The notes under the pieces were generated by a model. It ran no database searches, had not been told where the DNA came from, and saw only the letters and a list, made by a program, of their open reading frames with translations. A stretch of DNA of 6,252 nucleotides, from the NCBI GenBank assembly GCA_021823045.1, contig JAKAPB010000127.1:1-6252 (forward strand). Reading direction: 5' to 3'. This stretch comes from Actinomycetes bacterium. GTDB taxonomy: Bacteria > Actinomycetota > Acidimicrobiia > Acidimicrobiales > Acidimicrobiaceae. Positions 1-5,880 of this stretch are shown piece by piece. A program made the translations under genes and the position numbers. Each line of letters begins with the position of its first letter. Position 1 is the first letter of the stretch.

Positions 1-921
1 TCACGGCATAGGCTCCACGCTTTAACGGGTATAGATCTCTGGATAAATCACGGCGAGACCGTCGGAGTGGTGGGCGAGTCTGGGTGCGGGAAGTCGACCC
101 TAGCTCGGGTGCTCGTTGGATTGCAAGAGCCCACCTCGGGATTGGTCAGACTTAGAGGAGATGACCTATCGACTATGACCGCCAAGACACGGCGCCAAGC
201 GATAGGTTCGACTGTGGGCATGATCTATCAAGACCCCTCGACGGCCCTGAATCCGCGCCTCAGCGTGAGTGCTATCCTTGGCGATCCATTGGAAGTGCAT
301 CACCGGGGGAGTCGAGCCCAGCGCAGCGCCAGAGTACGCGAACTCATGTCGCTAGTTGGATTGCCTAGTAGCTTGGCCGAAGTATTTCCCGGTCAACTTT
401 CCGGTGGTCAGCGTCAACGTGTTGCCATCGGTCGCGCACTTGCCCTTGATCCCGAAATCGTCATCGCCGACGAACCAACTTCCGCTTTGGATGTATCTGT
501 GCGGGCCCAGATCCTCTCTCTCTTGTTGGACCTAAAGGAACGACTCGGCCTGGCCATGGTATTTATCTCCCACGATATCCAGACCGTGCAGCGTGTCGCC
601 GATAGGGTGGTGACTATGTACCTGGGGCGCATAGTGGAGGAGGCACCATGTACGGCAATTCCAGAGGGGATCCGACATCCCTATACCCAGGCACTTTTCT
701 CCGCTACGCCAAGCATCCTTCATCCGGCGGACCCAATAGAGCTGGTCGGACCGATGCCTTCACCGGTGCATCCGCCAAGCGGCTGTCCTTTCCGAACTCG
801 CTGCTGGCGTGCGACTGACCTCTGCGCCGAGAGCATTCCCGATGCAGTCGCCGATATCAATTCTCCCCAACATAACTATCGGTGCTACTATCCTGTGGAA
901 CCCCGAAGTTTGATGGGATGA
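1..921 (+). CDS. Peptide/nickel-type ABC transporter ATP-binding protein (OppF/DppF-like), 5' partial
   Basis: This is the cytoplasmic ATPase subunit that powers an importer for oligopeptides, dipeptides or related solutes. The frame is open from base 1, so the start lies upstream of the window; the GTG at 67 sits just before the P-loop and cannot be the real start. Visible motifs in order: Walker A GESGCGKST (73-99), Q-loop MIYQDP (Gln codon 229-231), ABC signature LSGGQ (397-411) followed by RQRVAIGRAL, Walker B IVIADE (457-474) with EPTSALD, and the H-loop His (571-573). The C-terminal oligo_HPY extension begins at HPYTQAL (676). It keeps four cysteines (codons 784, 802, 823, 883) in the CPFRTRC...C...C pattern of this family; in an actinobacterial Opp transporter this motif has been reported to hold an iron-sulfur cluster. 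All nucleotide-handling residues are intact. The extension supports the Opp/Dpp class, but F versus D subunit is not settled because the other subunits are outside the window. Confidence 0.93.
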   Translation, partial: SRHRLHALTGIDLWINHGETVGVVGESGCGKSTLARVLVGLQEPTSGLVRLRGDDLSTMTAKTRRQAIGSTVGMIYQDPSTALNPRLSVSAILGDPLEVHHRGSRAQRSARVRELMSLVGLPSSLAEVFPGQLSGGQRQRVAIGRALALDPEIVIADEPTSALDVSVRAQILSLLLDLKERLGLAMVFISHDIQTVQRVADRVVTMYLGRIVEEAPCTAIPEGIRHPYTQALFSATPSILHPADPIELVGPMPSPVHPPSGCPFRTRCWRATDLCAESIPDAVADINSPQHNYRCYYPVEPRSLMG

Positions 922-978
922 ACTTCAAGGTGTGATCGAGTTGTATTTCCAATTATGGCATACCTCCAGCCAATCAGG

Positions 979-1259
979 TTACGAGAGGGTGGACTGTCGG
1001 AACCTGAGCCAGGTGAATTTCTGGTCGGATATCGCCTTCTCCCAGATCGGCGTTACTGAGAGTGCTGCGCAGGACTCGATATAGCGGATAGAGGCGTCCA
1101 CAGCTTCGAAGGCTGCCTGGTAGACCAGATGCATATGCACGCCTTCTCGGTAGAGACCTTCGTCTCATTGCCCAGTTCCGGAAGCTCCAAGCGCTCAAGT
1201 TAGAGAGTGTTCGCTTCCCGGCGGCCTTGCGTTCCCAGCCCCTCAAAACCGTGGATGAA
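979..1259 (-). pseudogene. Probable decayed gene fragment, family not recognised
   Basis: No intact gene covers this stretch, but the minus strand reads protein-like in two successive frames. From 1259 it reads FIHGFEGLGTQGRREANTL, meets TAA (1202-1200), then reads LERLELPELGNETKVSTE in the same frame. A second frame, closed upstream by TGA at 1167-1165, continues with GLYREGVHMHLVYQAAFEA and runs through VDASIRYIES to a TAA at 981-979, ending FTWLRFRQSTLS. The pieces join head to tail if one stop and one frameshift near 1150-1165 are ignored, which is the usual look of a dying gene. I do not recognise the family. An ORF of 90 codons in the third frame (1246-974) is rich in Arg, Leu and Ser and looks like a shadow. 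Chance reading frames remain possible. Confidence 0.35.
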
Positions 1260-1356
1260 CTACTGATTACTAGATATCGTATGTACTCCGGTCACGCGGA
1301 TAGCGCCTTTAAATAACTTAAGGTCCGAGGTCGGAGGCATAGAAGCGCTAAAACGG

Positions 1357-1376
1357 GTGATCCAAGTCAAGATCAC
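1357..1376. repeat. Inverted repeat GTGATC-N8-GATCAC
   Basis: Perfect 6-bp arms (1357-1362 and 1371-1376) are separated by 8 bases, about 110 bp upstream of the ATG at 1484. Its right half is part of an 11-bp sequence, GTCAAGATCAC (1366-1376), that recurs exactly at 1488-1498. There is no run of T after it, so an operator is more likely than a terminator. That it is an operator is inference; the symmetry is seen directly. Confidence 0.4.
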
Positions 1377-1414
1377 GCCTGAATGTGCCGATACGAGAAT
1401 AGGCGCTCAATTGG

Positions 1415-1431
1415 ACCGAACCGGGTTCGGT
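1415..1431. promoter_or_regulatory. 17-bp palindrome ACCGAACCGGGTTCGGT, candidate operator
   Basis: The two 8-bp arms, ACCGAACC and GGTTCGGT, are exact reverse complements around a single central G. It lies 52 bases upstream of the ATG at 1484, where a repressor or activator dimer would act on the c-di-GMP gene. No T-run follows, so it is not a standard terminator. The binding protein is unknown; no other perfect copy was noticed in the window. Confidence 0.5.
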
Positions 1432-1476
1432 TTCATGGGGTGTAGCGTGGGTGCCGTACCCAAACCTTTGGAGATC

Positions 1477-1499
1477 AGTGATTATGGGTCAAGATCACT
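1477..1499. repeat. Inverted repeat AGTGAT-N11-ATCACT over the start codon
   Basis: Arms 1477-1482 and 1494-1499 are exact reverse complements and bracket the ATG at 1484. The layout GTGAT-N11-ATCAC echoes GTGAT-N10-ATCAC at 1358-1375. The right arm lies in the second copy of the 11-bp direct repeat (1488-1498). A protein or an RNA hairpin here could affect translation initiation. Part of it encodes the first residues of the protein, so coding constraint may also shape it. Confidence 0.35.
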
Positions 1500-3826
1500 T
1501 GGAACTACGAGGTCTAGCTATCCAAATGGTAGCAGAGGCTCGCGAGCACTATTCCTCGGATCTGGCTGCTACCCAGTCGGTAGCTGGGAAGCTCGGAATA
1601 TCAATAGAAACTCTTCAGTATTGGATTCACGAAGTGGAGGTCGACCATGGGGCGATTCCGAGGACTACACTCGGTTTGGCCCACAGTTTCACTGATCACC
1701 CTGATTCCTGGCAGCACTTGTTGGAACTGCTGCCAGATGGGATCGCATTTATCGATGAGCTGGGCGTAATACGCTACCTGAATTCGCGGTTGGCTGCTCT
1801 CGCTGGCTACCCTGTGACCGATCTAGTAGGTGAGATTGTCGACAAACTGGTGCCGCATCAATATAGGGACGATCATTTCGGACATCGAGCGGCTTTTGCC
1901 CAGCATCCATCTTTGCGAGCAATGGGGAGCAGTCCCGATCTTACGCTCCTGCGTCGAGACGGTAGCGAACTGGCCGTCAACATCGCTCTAAACCCACTCG
2001 TAGTCGGCAACAAACCCTGGGTGGTTGCCGTGGTCCGCGACGATACAGCCCGCAGGTTGTCAGAGAAGGCTAGAATTGCCTCCAGAGAAAAAGCGGCGAA
2101 AATACTCGCTGAGAGCGAAGAGCGTTTCAGGCTAGCTTTCGAGAACAACGTGGCCGGTATGGTCATTACCGATATGGATGGCTGTTTTGTCGACGTAAAT
2201 CGAACATTTTGCGATATGCTCGGCTACTCAAGTCAGGAAGTACTTGGACGAGCGTGGGAAATTTTCACTAACCCCGAAGATATTGACTTGACTAGGGAGA
2301 TGAGGCGTCGTCTGCTCGCTGGCGAGGTAGGTTACGTGAGCTTCGTCAAGCGCTATCTCCATAAGGATGGACACATCGTCTTTGGAGATATTTCAATTGG
2401 TGCCATCAAGGGACATGGAAAAGTGCCAAAGTACCTCGTAGCATCCGTCAAGGATGTCACCGAAGAGCTGGCGCTGAGCGAACAGCTTTCCCACCAGGCC
2501 TTGCACGATCCGCTAACTGGCCTTGCTAATCGCGCGCTGTTCGAGGATCGCCTTTTGCAGGGACTCAGGAAGTCAAAGCGCCAGAATGGGTGGATAGGGG
2601 TGCTTTTGTTGGATCTCGATGATTTCAAAGGGGTAAACGACACCCTTGGTCACCAGGTTGGAGATCAACTACTTATTGCATTGGCTCGTCGACTTGAAAA
2701 GGTGATACGTAGCTCAGACACGTTGTGTCGTTTCGGTGGAGACGAGTTCCTTTACCTGGCAGAGGATCTCGCTTCGGCCGAGGAGGCTGAGGCTATCGCC
2801 AACAGATTACTTGACGTGCTTGTCGAGCCGTTTCGGATCGATGGTGTGTCGCTCGAGCAGCATCTGAGCATAGGCATAGTTACCTGCAGTGGGGGGGCCA
2901 CTACTGACTGTTCTGGACTCATTCAAGACGCTGATACCGCTATGTACGAGGCTAAACGTCGAGGGAAGGGTCACTATGTAGTATTTCGACCTCCGATGCG
3001 CCAGCAATCCGTTAATCGTTTTGAACTTGCCCAAGAACTCAGGAAGGCGCTTTCTTCAGGCCAGCTTTCTATGTACTATCAACCAATCGTGAATCTGTCT
3101 TCGATGGAATTGGTCGGCTTCGAATCGCTTATGCGCTGGCAGCATGCGAAGCGGGGATGGGTTCCGCCGGACGTTTTCATAGCAGTCGCAGAGAGGAGCG
3201 ATCTAATATTCGATCTAGGCAACTTTGCGCTTTGCCGGTCGACCGATGAGGCTAAATCCTGGTCGTCAAAGGGAATTCCGAATGGCCTGGTCTATGTGGC
3301 CGTGAACCTCTCTACTCGCCAGTTCTATGACCCGAATCTACTCAAGACAGTCAAGAGTGTACTAGCCGACACGACTTTAGCGCCAGAACGCCTAGTGGTC
3401 GAGATAACCGAGAGTATTGCTCTGGCGGATATCGACTTGTGCACGAAGATAGTTGGCCAATTTAGGGAATTGGGAATATCCATTGCACTAGATGACTTCG
3501 GTACCGGGTATTCGTCGCTCGCGTACTTGGCGATGCTTCATCCCGATATCATCAAAATCGACCGATCCTTCGTGAATCCATCAAAAAAGAGTAGGTACGC
3601 GAGAGACCTTCTTGAGGGGATCATCTCGCTTGGCCGCAAGCTTAAAATGACTGTACTTGCCGAGGGGATAGAGACACGAGAACAGCTAGAGTTGCTCCAA
3701 AATCTCGGTTGCGACCTTGGGCAGGGTTATCTGTTTTCACCCGCAGTCCCATCAAGCGAAGTGCTGGATATCGTGTCGGCTGAACGATATGGAGAAGGTT
3801 CGCTCAACTCCACTATTAACAACTAA
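1484..3826 (+). CDS. c-di-GMP cyclase/phosphodiesterase with IS3 OrfA-like HTH: HTH-PAS-PAS-GGDEF-EAL
   Basis: This predicted soluble protein of 780 residues should make and/or degrade cyclic di-GMP; no membrane segment or signal peptide is visible. Residues about 5-62 match the helix-turn-helix of IS3-family transposase OrfA (ELR..A..MVAE.R, VAGKLGIS, ETLQYWI, VD.G..P.TT). Two PAS domains follow (about 75-190 and 210-330), joined by a charged helix. The GGDEF domain (about 332-500) has an intact RFGGDEF (GGDEF 418-422) and an inhibitory I-site RSSD (409-412) five residues before it, so cyclase activity with product inhibition is expected. The EAL domain (about 515-755) has ESL instead of EAL (547-549) but keeps QPIV, VNLS, EITE, DDFGTGYSSL (DD 670-671), IKID, AEGIE and the late Gln of GQGY, so phosphodiesterase activity is plausible. 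I chose ATG 1484 because OrfA-like sequence begins there and GGAG lies ten bases upstream. GTG 1451 would add 11 residues. The domain calls are firm; the origin of the HTH is inference from remembered family sequences. Confidence 0.92.
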   Translation: MGQDHLELRGLAIQMVAEAREHYSSDLAATQSVAGKLGISIETLQYWIHEVEVDHGAIPRTTLGLAHSFTDHPDSWQHLLELLPDGIAFIDELGVIRYLNSRLAALAGYPVTDLVGEIVDKLVPHQYRDDHFGHRAAFAQHPSLRAMGSSPDLTLLRRDGSELAVNIALNPLVVGNKPWVVAVVRDDTARRLSEKARIASREKAAKILAESEERFRLAFENNVAGMVITDMDGCFVDVNRTFCDMLGYSSQEVLGRAWEIFTNPEDIDLTREMRRRLLAGEVGYVSFVKRYLHKDGHIVFGDISIGAIKGHGKVPKYLVASVKDVTEELALSEQLSHQALHDPLTGLANRALFEDRLLQGLRKSKRQNGWIGVLLLDLDDFKGVNDTLGHQVGDQLLIALARRLEKVIRSSDTLCRFGGDEFLYLAEDLASAEEAEAIANRLLDVLVEPFRIDGVSLEQHLSIGIVTCSGGATTDCSGLIQDADTAMYEAKRRGKGHYVVFRPPMRQQSVNRFELAQELRKALSSGQLSMYYQPIVNLSSMELVGFESLMRWQHAKRGWVPPDVFIAVAERSDLIFDLGNFALCRSTDEAKSWSSKGIPNGLVYVAVNLSTRQFYDPNLLKTVKSVLADTTLAPERLVVEITESIALADIDLCTKIVGQFRELGISIALDDFGTGYSSLAYLAMLHPDIIKIDRSFVNPSKKSRYARDLLEGIISLGRKLKMTVLAEGIETREQLELLQNLGCDLGQGYLFSPAVPSSEVLDIVSAERYGEGSLNSTINN

Positions 3827-4092
3827 AGGGCGTCCGGCCACTTTAAACCTAACTGCGCCAGAGTCGGGTTGTTGAGGACTAAGTTAGCGCTGCGAACTTT
3901 TTCAGCTTGGCGAAGAATTGAAGCAAGAGTAGCTATCTTTTTTCCTGCGTCAGCGTCGATTGGCAATGTGGGGCCGCTTAGTGGTGGCCAAATAGCGGGA
4001 GCAGAATATTTGTCGGTAGTGCTGCGCCTATTGGATAAACACAGTGTTCCCACGGTGAAATAATTCGGAAGAATAAGAATTTTCAGACTCAT
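3823..4092 (-). CDS. Small hypothetical protein, 89 residues, possibly a gene remnant
   Basis: I do not recognise this product. It begins MSLKILILPNYF at an ATG preceded by GAGGT three bases upstream, and an in-frame TGA lies just before that, so it cannot extend further. The second half looks protein-like: LPIDADAGKKIATLASIL, then a charged helical stretch ending LGLKWPDAL. The first half is less convincing. It follows the aldehyde dehydrogenase on the same strand with a 91-bp gap, and its TAG overlaps the TAA of the convergent c-di-GMP gene. Another frame opens with ATG just after the dehydrogenase stop (MSVIRQSNSCTLSTRPS, running on to GPLGKLRSYESENS). The region could therefore be one broken gene read in two frames, with the 3' end lost when the c-di-GMP gene arrived. 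A genuine short gene is about equally likely. Confidence 0.4.
   Translation of the reverse strand: MSLKILILPNYFTVGTLCLSNRRSTTDKYSAPAIWPPLSGPTLPIDADAGKKIATLASILRQAEKVRSANLVLNNPTLAQLGLKWPDAL
3824..3845. terminator. Hairpin over the convergent stop codons, possible bidirectional terminator
   Basis: TAAAG-GGC (3824-3831) can pair with GCC-A-CTTTA (3837-3845). This gives eight base pairs with one bulged A and a 5-base loop. It starts on the TAA of the c-di-GMP gene and sits at the end of the opposing small ORF, which is where a shared terminator belongs. No T-run follows on either strand, so intrinsic termination would be weak. Confidence 0.3.
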
Positions 4093-4183
4093 ATGACCTC
4101 AACTTTCCTAACGGACCGACGGTGGATGGAATGCTGGGTCGTGTTGAGAGAGTGCAGCTGTTGGATTGCCGTATAACGGACAT

Positions 4184-5647
4184 CTACCGCAGCAGTCCGT
4201 CAACTCGTTTTGGCAGCTTTACCATATCATCACGCAGCTCGGGTGGCAGTATCCATTCCGGAGCCGACTGGAATGCTATTGGACGTAAGAAGCGACGAAT
4301 AGAGCTAGCCCCTACCGAAGTGTGTAACGAGCTAGTCGCTGGCCATGGCCCGCCGTGGTGTTGTGCCCAAGCTACGGAGACACCTGTTGGGTAACCGTTG
4401 AAAATGAAGCGTCCTGCTTTTTCCCGCAGGGCGTTCATAACATCAACAGCCAGTTCCTGATCGTCCTGCTCTACGTGCACCGTTGCAGTGAGGGATGCCG
4501 GGAGAGAATTTAGTGCTGCGAGCAATTCAGCTGTGCAGGAGTAGCGAGCTACGACCTGGACTGGGCCAAAGACTTCCTCCATGAGAGTTTTTGATAGTTC
4601 AGTGCATGGCAGCGTCACTAGGCTCGGGCGATACCAGTCTTGTTCACGCGTTGGATAAGGGGTGATCGCTGAGACTTTTTCCTGTGACTGAATTTGTTTT
4701 ATTCCGGCAGCGAATGACGCGGCAATTGACTCGTTTAGAAACTTCTGAGGACCCGAAGCGTTGAATTCCTCTCGTATGGTTTCGACGATAAGGTCACCCC
4801 CAGTGTCGCTTGGGAGAAAGAGAAGTTGGGGCTTCGTGCAGAATTGCCCGTTGCCTACCGTCCCTGACTGAGCCAGTCCCAGACCGATACTTCTGGCATT
4901 TGCCTGGGCCGCACCGGGCATGACGACGACTGGGTTGATGCTACTCAACTCTCCGTAGAAAGGAATGGGATCAGAACGTTTGGAGATTGAGTCAAGCAGG
5001 GCCTTTCCTCCACCGAGAGATCCAGTGAAGGCTACCGCTTTCATGGCTGAATCCTGTACGAGGATACGACCGGCTTCGAGCCCAAGGATAAGTTGGAGAG
5101 CGTTTTCTGGAAGACCACTTTCGACCAAGGTTTCGATCATGATTTCGGCACAAATGGCCGAAGTGACCGGATGAGAAGGATGCCCTTTCACTACGACCGG
5201 ACATCCTGCAGCAAGAGCGGCTACGGTATCCCCGCCAGGGACCGAGAATGCGAGAGGGAAGTTACTTGCTCCAAAGACCGCAACGGGTCCAAGAGGTACA
5301 AGCATCCTGCGAAGATCGGGCCGGGCACCCATTTTAGTTTCGCCGGAATGGTCGATAACTACCTCTAGATAACTTCCCTCCTCCAGCACCTCGGCGAAAT
5401 GGTTGAATTGGTAGCAGGTGCGTGTCAGTTCACTATTTAACCGACCTTCGTCAAGTCCAGTTTCGGCCTCGGCGCTATTTATTATGTCAGACCTATAGCG
5501 CTCAAGTGCATCTGCGACACCTCTGAGGGCTGCTGCCCTCCCCGTTCTACCAGCTTGTTCGAGATCGGCAGCAGCCGCAGAAGATTTCTCGCAGGTCTCG
5601 CGAACCGCGGCAGAATCGGAATCTTGAAGAATTGGTTGAAGGTTCAA
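4184..5647 (-). CDS. Alpha-ketoglutaric semialdehyde dehydrogenase-type aldehyde dehydrogenase (EC 1.2.1.26-like)
   Basis: This soluble NAD(P)-dependent enzyme of 487 residues most likely oxidises 2,5-dioxopentanoate (2-oxoglutarate semialdehyde) to 2-oxoglutarate. That is the last step of glucarate/galactarate, oxidative pentose and hydroxyproline breakdown. Visible hallmarks: GASNFPLAFSVPGGD (126-140, holding the catalytic Asn 129), cofactor-binding VVVKGHPSHP (Lys 154), FTGS (207-210), general base Glu 233 in GELSSINPV, nucleophile Cys 270 in GNGQFCTKP, and EEVFGP (357-362). GELSSINP, GNGQFCTKP and the C-terminal YPTGV, HGGPWPAT and RFLRP blocks are typical of the KGSADH group rather than general aldehyde dehydrogenases. 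TTG 5647 is chosen because AAGGAG lies six bases upstream and no ATG, GTG or TTG lies between it and the in-frame TGA 16 codons earlier. The N-terminus is some 20-30 residues shorter than usual for the group (see the finding on the upstream ORF). The substrate is inferred from family resemblance. Confidence 0.92.
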   Translation of the reverse strand: MNLQPILQDSDSAAVRETCEKSSAAAADLEQAGRTGRAAALRGVADALERYRSDIINSAEAETGLDEGRLNSELTRTCYQFNHFAEVLEEGSYLEVVIDHSGETKMGARPDLRRMLVPLGPVAVFGASNFPLAFSVPGGDTVAALAAGCPVVVKGHPSHPVTSAICAEIMIETLVESGLPENALQLILGLEAGRILVQDSAMKAVAFTGSLGGGKALLDSISKRSDPIPFYGELSSINPVVVMPGAAQANARSIGLGLAQSGTVGNGQFCTKPQLLFLPSDTGGDLIVETIREEFNASGPQKFLNESIAASFAAGIKQIQSQEKVSAITPYPTREQDWYRPSLVTLPCTELSKTLMEEVFGPVQVVARYSCTAELLAALNSLPASLTATVHVEQDDQELAVDVMNALREKAGRFIFNGYPTGVSVAWAQHHGGPWPATSSLHTSVGASSIRRFLRPIAFQSAPEWILPPELRDDMVKLPKRVDGLLR

Positions 5648-5880
5648 CTCCAGCTCCTTAGGGTGAGGGAAATGGGATTTCTCGCGGGGTCATTGATACT
5701 TGGTAGGCCCGGTTTTCCGGGCGCAAAGTCCTGGATCAAGTGCCTAACTTCGGCAGAACTGCGATAGAACGCCTTATTCGGAAGTTTGTGTAAGTAGTGG
5801 ACAGCTACTGCTGCAAGTGGAGAGTCGTCGGTCAGCTTGAGGCGACTGGAAGATATCAAATGAGAACATTCGATAGTCAT
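5644..5880 (-). CDS. Hypothetical protein, 78 residues, overlapping the dehydrogenase start
   Basis: I cannot assign a function. The ATG at 5880 is preceded by AAGGAG, but about 14 bases away, farther than usual; an in-frame TAG lies just upstream, so no longer version exists. The ORF ends in TGA inside the TTGA overlap with the dehydrogenase. The N-terminal part (SSRLKLTDDSPLAAVAVHYL) has no known motif. The end, RHLIQDFAPGKPG then SINDPARNPIS, resembles the first strand region of aldehyde dehydrogenases (LIGG.W..G..G..F..INPATGE). It may therefore be the missing 5' end of the neighbouring gene, put out of frame. Options are a real coupled small gene, a frameshifted N-terminus, or chance. 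Confidence 0.35.
   Translation of the reverse strand: MTIECSHLISSSRLKLTDDSPLAAVAVHYLHKLPNKAFYRSSAEVRHLIQDFAPGKPGLPSINDPARNPISLTLRSWS
5654..5659 (-). promoter_or_regulatory. Ribosome binding site AAGGAG of the semialdehyde dehydrogenase
   Basis: On the minus strand AAGGAG is followed by six bases and then TTG at 5647. This strong site is what supports a TTG start here. It lies inside the end of the preceding 78-codon ORF, whose TGA overlaps the TTG as TTGA, an arrangement that allows translational coupling. Confidence 0.65.

Larger units (their letters stand above)
1260..1483 (+). promoter_or_regulatory. Leader and presumed promoter region of the c-di-GMP gene
   Basis: This gene-free stretch lies between the gene remnant and the start of the PAS-GGDEF-EAL gene. 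It contains two inverted repeats, listed separately, plus an A/T-rich patch at about 1310-1320. I could not pick a convincing -35/-10 pair. An ORF opening with GTG at 1357 on the plus strand runs into the c-di-GMP gene in another frame and has no protein-like character, so I treat it as noise. The most plausible ribosome binding site for the downstream gene is GGAG at 1470-1473, ten bases before the ATG at 1484. Confidence 0.4.

Noticed and set aside
414..723. Minus-strand frames within the ABC transporter gene
   Set aside because: They are antisense to intact Walker, signature and HPY motifs and have no motifs of their own.
1484..1675. A real IS3-family insertion sequence at the start of the c-di-GMP gene
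   Set aside because: There is no OrfB with a DDE catalytic core, no recognisable terminal inverted repeats and no frameshift window; only the OrfA-type HTH is present, continuous in frame with the PAS domains.
1357..1695. Plus-strand frame of 112 codons overlapping the start of the c-di-GMP gene
   Set aside because: It is read in another frame of the well-supported OrfA-like and PAS coding sequence and is Gly/Ser/Arg-rich without motifs, so it is a shadow.
1873..3034. Three minus-strand frames inside the PAS-GGDEF-EAL gene
   Set aside because: They are antisense shadows; sense-strand conservation explains the openness of these frames.
3869..4394. Plus-strand frames of 64 and 90 codons downstream of the c-di-GMP gene
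   Set aside because: The first overlaps the more protein-like minus-strand frame, and the second runs antisense into the conserved C-terminus of the aldehyde dehydrogenase. Neither has a clear ribosome binding site.
4965..5767. Plus- and minus-strand frames inside or across the aldehyde dehydrogenase gene
   Set aside because: They lie in alternative frames of a gene with complete catalytic motifs and are compositionally biased.
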